Below the pieces are notes generated by a model. That model ran no database searches. It saw only the letters and a program-made list of their open reading frames with translations, and was not told the DNA's origin. The position numbers and the translations under genes were made by a program. From Candidatus Omnitrophota bacterium (GTDB lineage: Bacteria > Omnitrophota > Gorgyraeia > Zapsychrales > Zapsychraceae), in NCBI GenBank assembly GCA_020632495.1, contig JACKFL010000005.1, forward strand, positions 744,001-808,000: a stretch of 64,000 nt of DNA. The letters are read 5' to 3'. Positions 56,419-64,000 of the stretch are shown here, in pieces; the first letter of the stretch is position 1; each line of letters begins with the position of its first letter.

Positions 56419-56739
56419 ATGGCCACCATACAGGATTTTATGAATTTGGAATTGAAGGTTGCCCGGATCATCGAGGCGAAGGAGCATCCCAACGCAGACC
56501 GTTTGTTCGTACTGAAAATCGATCTCGGTTCGGAGGAGCGCCAGCTTGTCGCCGGGATTCGTTCCTCCTACCAGGCCGAAGAACTCGTCGGCAAGAAGAT
56601 TATAGTCATCGCAAACCTGGAGCCCGCCACCATCCGCGGTGAGGAATCACAGGGTATGCTCTTGGCCGCGTCCGGCGAGAACGGTCCGGTCCTGCTCGCG
56701 CCGGAGAAAGACGTGCCGCTGGGCAGTCAGGTAAAATAA
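56419..56739 (+). CDS. tRNA-binding domain protein (MetG C-terminal / CsaA-like)
   Basis: It is 106 residues, a single OB-fold. LKVARIIEAKEHPNADRLFV (about 12-31), LVAGIRSSYQAEELVGK (about 42-58) and the closing IANLEPATIRGEESQGMLLAA are hallmarks of the EMAP/MetG C-terminal domain. It may act as a separate dimerisation or tRNA-binding subunit of methionyl-tRNA synthetase, or as a CsaA chaperone. AAAGGAG precedes the ATG. The next gene starts after 1 bp. Confidence 0.88.
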   Translation: MATIQDFMNLELKVARIIEAKEHPNADRLFVLKIDLGSEERQLVAGIRSSYQAEELVGKKIIVIANLEPATIRGEESQGMLLAASGENGPVLLAPEKDVPLGSQVK

Positions 56740-56740
56740 C

Positions 56741-57157
56741 ATGGCGGTCGTTTCCCGGACGATTAAGCTTTCTACCCGCGGCCACGCCGAGGTGGTGGAC
56801 ATCACACACGATGTGGCGGCCGCCCTGGAGGAGCTGGATATCCGCGACGGTATCGTCACCGTCAGTTGCGTCGGGTCGACCGGAGCGGTCACGACGATCG
56901 AATACGAGCCGGGCTTGTGCCAGGATATCAAGGACATCCTCGACAAGCTCATACCGGCCGGGCATTACCACCATGACCAGGCCTGGGGCGACGGCAACGG
57001 CCACTCGCATCTGCGCGCCTCGCTGATCGGCCCTTCCTTGACGCTGCCGTTCAATAACCGTAAAATGATCCTCGGCACCTGGCAGCAAATCATTTTCATT
57101 GATCTGGACAACAAGCCGCGGCAACGGCAGATCGTGCTGCAGTTCCTCGGCGAATAA
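56741..57157 (+). CDS. YjbQ/UPF0047 family protein
   Basis: It is 138 residues, the standard length for this family. The motif GHYHHDQAWGDGNGHSHLRA (about 77-96) followed by LPFNNRKMILGTWQQIIFID is diagnostic. Members have weak thiamine-phosphate synthase activity; the true cellular role is unresolved. It lies 1 bp after the tRNA-binding protein gene and 12 bp before pabB. Confidence 0.9.
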   Translation: MAVVSRTIKLSTRGHAEVVDITHDVAAALEELDIRDGIVTVSCVGSTGAVTTIEYEPGLCQDIKDILDKLIPAGHYHHDQAWGDGNGHSHLRASLIGPSLTLPFNNRKMILGTWQQIIFIDLDNKPRQRQIVLQFLGE

Positions 57158-57169
57158 TCCCGCCAATCC

Positions 57170-58576
57170 ATGACTAACTACATCAGCCATACAACTGAAT
57201 TTGTCCGCGATCCCAACGTGCTGCTGCAGGCCTTTGCCGGGGAGCCGTTTTGCTATCTGCTGGACAGCAGCCTGCGCGATCCGCAGCGGGGCCGTTATTC
57301 CTTCTTCGGCTGCGATCCGTTTGAGGTGTACCGGCACAAGGCGCGGACCGACCTGGACGGACTGCGCGCGGCGTTCGCGCGTTACCGGTTCTGCGATGAC
57401 ACCGGGAGCGTTTTTCCCGCGGGGATTGTCGGTTATCTGGCCTATGATCACGGTCTGTATCAGGAGCGGATCCGGCTTTGTTCTATCGATGAGTTCGGGC
57501 TGCCCGACTGCCTCTTCGCTTTTTATGATGTGGGGGCGGTGATTGATCATACAGCCGGGTCCGTGACGGTGTTCAGCACCGGTTATCCCGAGACGGACCC
57601 GGACCGGCGCGCGCAGCGGGCGCGGGAACGTCTGGCATGGATGAAAGACCGGCTCGGCAAGGCGGCTGGCCTGTCAACGGATGGACCCGGATTGTCGACG
57701 CTGCCGACAGCGGACGAGCCGGCGTGGACGGGCAATTTCACGCGGGAGGAGTACGAGCGCGCGGTGGGGCGGGCGCTGGAATACATCGCCGCCGGGGACA
57801 TCTACCAGGTCAACCTGTCCCAGCGTTTTTCGCTGGATCACGGCGGAGATGCCCGTCCGCGGGATGTGTACGCCATGCTGCGGCGATATTCGCCGTCGCA
57901 TTTCGGGGCCTACTTTGACGCCGGCGATTATCAGATTATCAGCAGTTCCCCGGAACGTTATTTGTGTCTGCGCGGCCGCGACGTGTTGACCCAGCCTATG
58001 AAGGGTACCCGTCCGCGCGGCGCCGACCCGCAGGAGGACCGCCGCCTGCGCGATGAAATCATCTGTTCGGGAAAAGACCGGTCTGAGTTGCTGATGATTA
58101 CCGATCTGGAGCGCAATGATCTGGGGCGCGTGTGCGAATTCGGATCAGTCAAGGTGCTGCAGCAGCGGGTGATCGAAGAGTACGCGACGGTCTTTCAGGC
58201 GGTGTCGACGATCGCGGGTACGGTGCGGGAAGATTGCGACGGTTTCGACGTGCTTCGCGCGTGCTTTCCCGGCGGCTCCATTACCGGATGTCCGAAGATC
58301 AGGGCGATGCAGATCATCGAGGAACTGGAACCCACGCGGCGGTCGGTGTACACCGGGGCGCTGGGATACATCAGTTACAACGGCAATATGGATTTCAATA
58401 TCCTGATCCGTACGATTTTGGCCGATGGGCAAAACTATCATGTTCAGGTCGGCGGCGGGATCGTGGCGGAATCCACGCCGGCCGCGGAATATCAGGAAAC
58501 ACTGGTCAAGGCCCGGGCGATGCGGTCCTGTCTGGCCGCCCTGCGCGCCACGCCGGCACCGGAAGGAGGGCGGTGA
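57170..58576 (+). CDS. pabB: Aminodeoxychorismate synthase component I
   Basis: It is 468 residues. The chorismate-binding domain occupies the second half, with QPMKGTRPRGAD (about 278-289), ITDLERNDLGRVCEFGSV (about 310-327) and PGGSITGCPKIRAMQIIEE (about 368-386), the conserved chorismate-utilising core. It converts chorismate plus ammonia to 4-amino-4-deoxychorismate for folate. The glutamine amidotransferase partner PabA is not in the window. The stop overlaps pabC by one base (TGATG). Confidence 0.92.
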   Translation: MTNYISHTTEFVRDPNVLLQAFAGEPFCYLLDSSLRDPQRGRYSFFGCDPFEVYRHKARTDLDGLRAAFARYRFCDDTGSVFPAGIVGYLAYDHGLYQERIRLCSIDEFGLPDCLFAFYDVGAVIDHTAGSVTVFSTGYPETDPDRRAQRARERLAWMKDRLGKAAGLSTDGPGLSTLPTADEPAWTGNFTREEYERAVGRALEYIAAGDIYQVNLSQRFSLDHGGDARPRDVYAMLRRYSPSHFGAYFDAGDYQIISSSPERYLCLRGRDVLTQPMKGTRPRGADPQEDRRLRDEIICSGKDRSELLMITDLERNDLGRVCEFGSVKVLQQRVIEEYATVFQAVSTIAGTVREDCDGFDVLRACFPGGSITGCPKIRAMQIIEELEPTRRSVYTGALGYISYNGNMDFNILIRTILADGQNYHVQVGGGIVAESTPAAEYQETLVKARAMRSCLAALRATPAPEGGR

Positions 58577-59412
58577 TGGGTAAGCGGACCGCCGGACCGG
58601 TGATCTACTTTAACGGCGTATGGCTGGAGGCGAACGACACCCTTCTGGAGGCCCTCAAACCCGGCCGGTTACGGGGAGAGGGAGTCTTTGAAACCGTGGC
58701 GGTGACCGGCGGCGACCTGTGTTTTTGGCCGGAGCACCACGCGCGGTTTACGCGCGGTCTGAAGGCCTACGGTTTACGCTGCCGTTTCGGACGGCGCGCT
58801 CTACAGGAGCTCGCCGCCGAACTGATTGCCCGCAACCGATTGACGTCCGCCCGGCTGCGGATCGCCCGCTACCGGGATATGAAGGAGGATTACTTGGTCC
58901 TCGTCGGGACCCCGACGCAGACCGATCCGGCCACGGGTCCGGCCCTGTCCGTACACGTGTCCCGTCACCGCCGAAGCAAGGGCCGTTATTCGCACCTGAA
59001 GTCGGTGACTTACCAGCCGTTTTATCACGCTCACCAGGAGGCCCTCGCCCTCGGTCATCACGAGGCGCTGCTGCTTGACCCCGGCGGCCGGATTGTGGAA
59101 GGCTCGACCACCAACGTTTTTTTCGTGGCGGGCGGTGAACTGCACACCCCGGCCACGGCCGTCGGATGTCTCAACGGGATTGTCCGGCAGCAGGTCATCA
59201 AGCTCTCGTCCCTGACCGGATTGCGGGTTAGGCGTGGCGCCTACCCGTTGTCCCGTTTGCTTAAGGCCGACGAGGTTTTCCTCACCAACTCTCTGATCGG
59301 AATCCGGGCCGTGGCCAGGGTCGACGGTCACCGCCTCAAATCACAACAGGTATGGACGCCGCGCTTGAGCGACGCGTACCGTCGATTGCTGAACGGGCGG
59401 AATTCCCGATAA
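58576..59412 (+). CDS. pabC: 4-amino-4-deoxychorismate lyase (class IV aminotransferase fold)
   Basis: It is 278 residues from ATG 58576, with GGAGGG upstream; the longer frame into pabB is spurious. It belongs to PLP fold type IV. GEGVFETVAV (about 35-44), the lysine-bearing SHLKSVTYQPFYHA (Lys about 139) and EGSTTNVFFV (about 175-184) are conserved family positions. It releases pyruvate to give p-aminobenzoate, completing the two-step pathway started by pabB. A branched-chain or D-amino acid aminotransferase is less likely, given the linkage. Confidence 0.87.
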   Translation: MGKRTAGPVIYFNGVWLEANDTLLEALKPGRLRGEGVFETVAVTGGDLCFWPEHHARFTRGLKAYGLRCRFGRRALQELAAELIARNRLTSARLRIARYRDMKEDYLVLVGTPTQTDPATGPALSVHVSRHRRSKGRYSHLKSVTYQPFYHAHQEALALGHHEALLLDPGGRIVEGSTTNVFFVAGGELHTPATAVGCLNGIVRQQVIKLSSLTGLRVRRGAYPLSRLLKADEVFLTNSLIGIRAVARVDGHRLKSQQVWTPRLSDAYRRLLNGRNSR

Positions 59413-59426
59413 ATCCGAGTTATCGA

Positions 59427-59455
59427 TTGCGGCCCCGGCGGACGCTTTGTATAAT
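59427..59455 (+). promoter_or_regulatory. Sigma-70 promoter of a leaderless gene
   Basis: TTGCGG (59427-59432), 17 bp, TATAAT (59450-59455). The ATG at 59462 is 6 bases past the -10 box, at the expected transcription start, so the mRNA should begin with or within a base or two of the start codon. Confidence 0.72.
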
Positions 59456-59461
59456 GAACGC

Positions 59462-60457
59462 ATGTTGAGACGTCATGCCTTAATTTTCTCCCTGATCGCC
59501 GGACTGTCGATTCTCGACGGGAAGTCGGCCGTCTTGGCCCAGGGTTTGGACGAACCCGATGTCTGGTTGCAGCCCCGCCAGAGCCGCTACGATTCCATGT
59601 TGGCCGTCAAAGAGGAAATCACCCGGCTGATCGTCGAAAACCAGGAACTCGAGGAGCGCTATTCCCGGCTTAAGGAACAGTGGCAGATGCTCAAGGAACA
59701 GGGTGACCTGCCCGGCCGCTCGATGACCCTGCCCGCTCAGCCGTCCGCTTCCCGCCAGGCCGTCCGCAGTACCGTGATCAATCCCGAGTCCGTCCGCCGC
59801 GCAACCCGGCCGATGTTGCCGGCCCCGGGACAGAACCGTTTCGTGAGCGGCGAATTGATGGACTACAATGAGTCCCTGACGCTGCTTGAGCTTTACCTGG
59901 CCGATCTGCGTTACCAGCGGCGTGAGATTGAACTGGAACTGAAGTTGCGCGAAGTGGAACGCCAGGACCGGGAACGGTCCCGTCAGCTGGGGGAAGAACG
60001 GGCCAAGAATGAACTTCAGAGCAGTCTGCTCGAAGAGCGCCGGCTCATGCAAACCATTGAGCGCAGGCACGCGGAGGCTGACCAGGCGCCGCAGGCCATT
60101 CCCGGACTACAGAAGGAAAACCGGATTCTGGAGCTGGAACTCCCGGCCCTGCAGAAGCAGGTGGAGATTAAACAGCGGGAGGTCTCCATCCTCAAGGACC
60201 GGATGGCGCTGAAGGAGAAGGCGTCGGCCCCGGTCCTGTCCAAGACCCGCAAACGCAAAGAGGCCCTGCAGGCCTATGTCACCGAACTCAACGGAAAGTA
60301 CGAGAACCTCTCCACCACCGTCAATACCTCCCTGCGCCGGCAGGAGCGCCGCCAGCAGCTGATCCGCGATATCATCGATTTCGACAAGGAAAACCAGCAG
60401 CTGCAGCGCCAAATCGAGGAACTGACCGACAAAATCCACTACCACGGCCAGTACTAA
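59462..60457 (+). CDS. Exported coiled-coil protein
   Basis: It is 331 residues from ATG 59462; the earlier in-frame TTG at 59447 lies across the -10 box and is rejected. The signal peptide (HALIFSLIAGLSILDGKSAVLA) is cleaved near residue 26. The mature protein is mostly long coiled coil (ITRLIVENQELEERYSRLKE; ELELKLREVERQDRERSRQL; LQRQIEELTDKIHYHGQY). It probably acts as a periplasmic scaffold or spacer. No enzymatic motif is visible. Confidence 0.7.
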   Translation: MLRRHALIFSLIAGLSILDGKSAVLAQGLDEPDVWLQPRQSRYDSMLAVKEEITRLIVENQELEERYSRLKEQWQMLKEQGDLPGRSMTLPAQPSASRQAVRSTVINPESVRRATRPMLPAPGQNRFVSGELMDYNESLTLLELYLADLRYQRREIELELKLREVERQDRERSRQLGEERAKNELQSSLLEERRLMQTIERRHAEADQAPQAIPGLQKENRILELELPALQKQVEIKQREVSILKDRMALKEKASAPVLSKTRKRKEALQAYVTELNGKYENLSTTVNTSLRRQERRQQLIRDIIDFDKENQQLQRQIEELTDKIHYHGQY

Positions 60458-60516
60458 AAGGCCCGGTCGAGCGGCCTGAGACCCGGGTTCCGTTCCCCGC
60501 AGGATCATCTTAAAAA

Positions 60517-60544
60517 TTGGCATTTTCGGGCGGCGTGTTATAAT
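60517..60544 (+). promoter_or_regulatory. Promoter of the Lrp/aminotransferase operon
   Basis: TTGGCA (60517-60522), 16 bp, TATAAT (60539-60544). The leader to the ATG at 60612 is about 60 bases with CAGGAG as ribosome site. Confidence 0.75.
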
Positions 60545-60611
60545 ATCTACCTTATAACCCAAGCTTTTAGGGACCATTCCCTTTTGACACGCTCAACCAG
60601 GAGTTTATGGT

Positions 60612-61097
60612 ATGGAAGAGATTCTGGAGATCCTGTCCAAGGACGCGCGCACCACGCCGGCGGAAATCGCCAAAATGGTCGGCAAGAGCGAAAACGCCGT
60701 GAAAACCGCTATCCGCAAATTCGAAAAGAACGGGACCATTGTCCGCTACAAGACCGTGATCGACAGCACCAAGGTCAAGGAAGCCAAGAACAAGGTGCGG
60801 GCGCTCATTGAGGTCAGCGTGTCGCCGCAGAAAAACGTGGGATTCGACAATGTGGCCGAACGGATCTACAGTTTTCCGGAGGTCACCAGCTGCTACCTGC
60901 TCTCCGGGGCGTACGACCTGCTGGTGATCGTGGAAGGCGAGGACCTGCAGACCGTCAGTAATTTCGTGGCTGCGAAACTGTCTTCGATGGAGGCGGTGCG
61001 TAGCACGACCACCCATTTTCTGCTGAAGAAATACAAGGAAGACGGGCATATTCTCGAAAAGAAATCCAAAGTTAAGCGCCTCAACATTTCATACTAA
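60612..61097 (+). CDS. Lrp/AsnC-family transcriptional regulator
   Basis: It is 161 residues. N-terminal helix-turn-helix (DARTTPAEIAKMVGKSENAV, about 10-29; then IRKFEKNGTIVRYKTVID) is followed by a RAM effector-binding domain (VTSCYLLSGAYDLLVIVEGE, about 94-113). It probably senses an amino acid and controls the aminotransferase gene that starts 17 bp downstream. Confidence 0.9.
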   Translation: MEEILEILSKDARTTPAEIAKMVGKSENAVKTAIRKFEKNGTIVRYKTVIDSTKVKEAKNKVRALIEVSVSPQKNVGFDNVAERIYSFPEVTSCYLLSGAYDLLVIVEGEDLQTVSNFVAAKLSSMEAVRSTTTHFLLKKYKEDGHILEKKSKVKRLNISY

Positions 61098-61114
61098 GGA
61101 AGGCGTAAGCCGTT

Positions 61115-62278
61115 ATGGACTATCAAATATCTAAAGTCGTAAAAGGCCTGGCCCCGTCGGGAATCCGGGCATTCTTTGACCTGGTTTTGGGGATGAAGGA
61201 CGTGATCTCCCTGGGGGTGGGCGAACCGGACTTCATGACGCCGTGGCATGTGCGGGAAGAAGCGATCCATTCGCTGGAGAAGGGATACACCTCCTATACC
61301 TCCAACAAAGGGATGCCGGAACTGCGCAAGGCGATCACCCAGTTTTTGCAAAAGCGGTACGGTCTCAACTACAATTTCGACGACGAGGTGCTGATTACGG
61401 TGGGGGTGTCCGAAGGCCTCGACCTGGTCATGCGGGCGCTGATCAATCCGGGCGACAAGGTCCTGATCCATCAGCCCTGCTATGTGTCCTACGCCCCGAC
61501 CGTGCAACTGGCCGGCGGGACGCCGGTGCTGATCGATACGAACGCGTCCACGGATTTCAAGCTGACGCCGCAGGCCCTGGAGAAGGCGTGCGTCAAGGGC
61601 TGCAAGATTCTGATGCTCAATTATCCGTGTAACCCGACCGGTGCGTCTTATTCGAAGAAAGAACTTAATGCCCTGGCGCAGGTGATCAAAAAGAAGGACC
61701 TGATCGTCGTCAGCGACGAGGTCTACGACGAACTGACCTACGACTTCGACCACACCCCGCTGGCCACGCTGCCGGGGATGCGCGACCGGGTGGTCTACAT
61801 GAACGGATTCTCCAAGGCTTACGCGATGACCGGATTCCGCATCGCCTGGGCCAGCGGACCGGCCGAGATCATCGCGGCGATGACCAAGATCCATCAGTAC
61901 ACGATGTTGTGCGCGTCAATTACCGGCCAGATCGCTGCTATCGAGGCGCTGAAGCACGGACAGAAACCGGTGCAGGACATGAAGCGGGAGTACAACCGCC
62001 GCCGCCGGTTTGTCGTCGAAGGTCTCAATGAACTCGGGCTGACCTGCCACATGCCCCAAGGCGCGTTTTATGTCTTCCCGTCCATTCAAAAGACCGGAAT
62101 GACGTCGATGGACTTTGCCCAGAATTTACTGCAGGAACAAAAAGTGGCGCTCGTGCCGGGCATCGCCTTCGGGACCAATGCCGAAGGCTTTGTGCGGATC
62201 TCGTACGCGTCCAGCTATGAAAACCTGAAGGAAGCCCTGGAGCGTATCGCGAAATTCGTGAAGAGAGATGAAGCGTGA
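61115..62278 (+). CDS. Class I/II aminotransferase (aspartate aminotransferase-like)
   Basis: It is 387 residues. Substrate and PLP sites are visible: YTSNKGMPELRKAI (about 51-64), NYPCNPTGASYSKKEL (about 170-185), VVSDEVYDEL (about 199-208), the PLP lysine in GFSKAYAMTGFRIAW (Lys about 233) and the substrate-binding Arg in FVRISYASS near 365. It is co-transcribed with the Lrp regulator, consistent with amino-acid metabolism. The exact substrate is not determined. Confidence 0.9.
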   Translation: MDYQISKVVKGLAPSGIRAFFDLVLGMKDVISLGVGEPDFMTPWHVREEAIHSLEKGYTSYTSNKGMPELRKAITQFLQKRYGLNYNFDDEVLITVGVSEGLDLVMRALINPGDKVLIHQPCYVSYAPTVQLAGGTPVLIDTNASTDFKLTPQALEKACVKGCKILMLNYPCNPTGASYSKKELNALAQVIKKKDLIVVSDEVYDELTYDFDHTPLATLPGMRDRVVYMNGFSKAYAMTGFRIAWASGPAEIIAAMTKIHQYTMLCASITGQIAAIEALKHGQKPVQDMKREYNRRRRFVVEGLNELGLTCHMPQGAFYVFPSIQKTGMTSMDFAQNLLQEQKVALVPGIAFGTNAEGFVRISYASSYENLKEALERIAKFVKRDEA

Positions 62279-62670
62279 ATCGAGTGAACCGGAAAATGTC
62301 CAGTACCGACCGTTTTGAGATCGATTTCTTCGAGGGGGTCCTCGACAAGGACCCGTCTTTCTACGAAGTGATGATCGTACTGGGCGATCTGTACACCAAG
62401 GTCGGCCGTTATGAGGACGGGCTGGCGATCGATGAAAAGCTTTATCAGCTCAATCCGGAAAATCCCGAGATCCTCTATAACCTGGCCTGCAGTTATTCAC
62501 TGATGAACCAGGTGGACCTGTCCTACCGGACGATTAAGAAGGCCATCGCCCACGGCTACGCCGATTTGGACCATTTGGAGAACGACGGTGATCTGGAGAA
62601 TCTGCGTAACGACCGGCGCTTTCAACGTTTTTTCGCGAATCTGGTGAAGCGGAGCCGGCCTCAATCATAA
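62275..62670 (+). CDS. Small tetratricopeptide-like protein
   Basis: It is 131 residues with a GTG start overlapping the aminotransferase stop by 4 bp (GTGA). Two TPR-like helix pairs are visible (VMIVLGDLYTKVGRYEDGLA and EILYNLACSYSLMNQVDLSY), followed by a short C-terminal helical cap. It probably mediates protein-protein contact. The next gene starts 3 bp after its stop. Confidence 0.8.
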   Translation: MNRVNRKMSSTDRFEIDFFEGVLDKDPSFYEVMIVLGDLYTKVGRYEDGLAIDEKLYQLNPENPEILYNLACSYSLMNQVDLSYRTIKKAIAHGYADLDHLENDGDLENLRNDRRFQRFFANLVKRSRPQS

Positions 62671-62673
62671 TCC

Positions 62674-63792
62674 ATGGCGACACACACCGACCCGCAAAAA
62701 TATCACGGTATGAAGTATCGGATATATTTTGCGGGTCTTTTTTTGGATGCGGTCCTGCTGGCGGTCCTGCTCTTCGGCGGCCTCAGTTTGGCGCTGCGGG
62801 ATTACGCGGCCGGGATGATAGGTCATCCCTGGGGGGCCGGGGCGCTGTACATTCTGCTGCTCGCCGCACTATTCTCTGTGGTGCACTTTCCGCTGCGCGT
62901 CTTCCTCGGATATTATTGGGAGCATCTGTTCGGATTATCGAAGCAAAGCTTTCCGCAGTGGCTTACCGATGAACTGAAGAAAGGTGTCCTGAGCTTGGGA
63001 TTGTCGCTGGTCCTGGCGGCCGTGATGTATTCCCTGCTGGCCAGCGCCGCCCAGACGTGGTGGATCTATACCGGATTGTTCTGGTTCGCGCTGAGCTTCG
63101 TGCTGGCCAAACTGACCCCCACCGTGATCGTCCCGCTGTTTTACAAATACAAGGATATCGAAGACAGCGACCTGCGGGCGCGGATCAAAAAGCTGTTTGC
63201 CGACGCCCGGGTCAAACTGGGCGATGTCTACGCGATCGATTTCTCCCGCAAGACAGTCAAGGCCAACGCCTTTATCTGCGGGCTGGGCGGCTCCCGGCGG
63301 GTGGTCCTCAGCGACACCCTGATCGACAATTACAGCGGGCCGGAGATCGCTACCGTGGTCGCCCATGAGCTGGGGCACCACTGCCACCGCGACATTCTCA
63401 AGATGATGGCCATAAATTCGGTTTTGACCTTTTCGGGATTGTATATCATTGATAGAATCTTAACGCGTGCCGTTCCTTACTTCGGTCTCAACGGGATCGC
63501 GGATATCGCCGGATTACCGCTGTTGTTGCTGGTCTTTTCGGTGTATTCCCTGTTCCTCACGCCGCTGCTGAACGCGGTGAGTTGCCGCATGGAAACGGCG
63601 GCCGACCGCTACAGCTTGGAGCGGACCGGGGACCCGCAGGCCTTCATCTCTGTGATGGAGAAGCTGGGGCGACAAAATCTGGCCGAATTCAGGCCCAACA
63701 AATGGATTGAATGGTTTTTTTACGATCATCCCCCGCTCGCCAAGCGGATCGCCTTTGCGCGCGAGTACCGGCCGGAAGGGATGAAGAAATAA
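62674..63792 (+). CDS. M48-family zinc metalloprotease (Ste24-like)
   Basis: It is 372 residues with several membrane helices. The zinc motif VVAHELGHHCHRD (HExxH near residues 231-235) and the third ligand region with METAADRYSLE (Glu near 309-313) are intact. An N-terminal membrane module with LSKQSFPQWLTDELKKG is typical of the CAAX-protease-like subfamily. It degrades or processes membrane proteins at the inner membrane. It follows the TPR gene by 3 bp. Confidence 0.9.
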   Translation: MATHTDPQKYHGMKYRIYFAGLFLDAVLLAVLLFGGLSLALRDYAAGMIGHPWGAGALYILLLAALFSVVHFPLRVFLGYYWEHLFGLSKQSFPQWLTDELKKGVLSLGLSLVLAAVMYSLLASAAQTWWIYTGLFWFALSFVLAKLTPTVIVPLFYKYKDIEDSDLRARIKKLFADARVKLGDVYAIDFSRKTVKANAFICGLGGSRRVVLSDTLIDNYSGPEIATVVAHELGHHCHRDILKMMAINSVLTFSGLYIIDRILTRAVPYFGLNGIADIAGLPLLLLVFSVYSLFLTPLLNAVSCRMETAADRYSLERTGDPQAFISVMEKLGRQNLAEFRPNKWIEWFFYDHPPLAKRIAFAREYRPEGMKK

Positions 63793-63793
63793 C

Positions 63794-64000
63794 ATGACGG
63801 ATATCACACAAGAAAAACGCAAACTCCTGCGCCTTGCCCACAAGGTGCCGGTCGAATTCCGGGTGCTGGACAATCAACAGGTCCTGATCCCCGGGGTCGA
63901 TCAACAGCGCGGTTATACGCGCAACGTGAGTACCGGCGGCGCGTGCATCGAGACCGAGGCGCTGAATGAAAGCACCATCCGTTATTTGAATCAGCAAAAC
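63794..64000 (+). CDS. PilZ-domain-like protein (cut by right edge)
   Basis: ATG 63794 is 1 bp after the protease stop, and the frame is open through base 64000 (69 codons). The start RKLLRLAHKVPVEFRV and later TRNVSTGGACIET correspond to the c-di-GMP-binding RxxxR and (D/N)xSxxG signatures of PilZ domains. It may bind c-di-GMP and link that signal to envelope functions. The missing C-terminus prevents a full assignment. Confidence 0.72.
   Translation, partial: MTDITQEKRKLLRLAHKVPVEFRVLDNQQVLIPGVDQQRGYTRNVSTGGACIETEALNESTIRYLNQQN

Noticed and set aside
58132..58575. Long N-terminal extension of pabC into pabB
   Set aside because: The extension is a shadow of the pabB frame; the family start and ribosome site fit ATG 58576.
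1..64000. CRISPR arrays, rRNA genes and complete insertion sequences
   Set aside because: I saw no regularly spaced direct repeats, no rRNA segments and no transposase genes in the window.

Overview
The window looks like the chromosome of an uncultured diderm (Gram-negative-type) bacterium, with an AT-rich mobile element on its left side. Diderm features are a beta-barrel protein, LolA/LolD-like proteins, lipoproteins with lipoboxes and a PEP-CTERM protein behind a sigma-54 promoter. Exosortase-type acyltransferases and short inverted repeats of the GGGACAG kind are common in Omnitrophota and related groups. That assignment is inference; no rRNA gene is present to test it.

Mobile element (left edge to about 25,765). 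The window opens inside a large AT-rich gene. Next comes a DISARM-type anti-phage operon: a small beta-class DNA methyltransferase, a DrmE-like protein, the DrmA helicase, DrmB (DUF1998) and DrmC (phospholipase D-like). It ends with a translationally coupled 57-residue membrane protein that I have not seen described with DISARM. A terminator separates this cargo from a regulatory pair (sigma-like protein, PAS-PAS-LuxR protein) and a hairpin-rich 660 bp leader. A conjugation operon follows: replication-relaxation-type protein, VirB2, a VirB3-VirB4 fusion, a lipoprotein, VirB5, VirB6, VirB8, VirB9, VirB10 and VirD4. The element ends with an excisionase-like protein, a tyrosine integrase and a tRNA 3' fragment (attachment site). 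This is an integrative conjugative element whose left end, with the intact tRNA, should lie outside the window; DISARM is its cargo.

Host chromosome, 25.8-33 kb. Structured hairpin repeats sit next to the attachment site. They are followed by secreted or membrane proteins of unknown function, two of which share a near-identical promoter. Then come a PEP-CTERM surface protein with a sigma-54 promoter and a ThiF/E1-like enzyme whose C-terminus is read through a dispersed repeat.

Envelope lipid region, 33-43.5 kb. A leftward operon (LolA-like lipoprotein, FtsX/MacB-type permease, LolD-type ATPase, beta-barrel) diverges from a rightward group: two paralogous exosortase-associated acyltransferases, an acyl-ligase/ACP/PlsC fusion, a polytopic membrane protein and a repeat-containing anchored protein. 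I propose that this group makes and exports an acylated amino-acid or amine lipid.

Remaining regions. At 43.5-45.6 kb is an arsenic/metal operon (ArsR, ArsC, a 47-residue Cys-Cys protein, ArsP-type permease) with two matching operators. At 45.6-56.3 kb are a GT39-type membrane glycosyltransferase and a tightly coupled nine-gene operon for sulfated or amino-sugar-modified glycan. At 56.4-64 kb are housekeeping genes: a tRNA-binding protein, YjbQ, PabB and PabC, a coiled-coil protein, Lrp plus an aminotransferase, a TPR protein, an M48 protease and a PilZ protein cut by the right edge.
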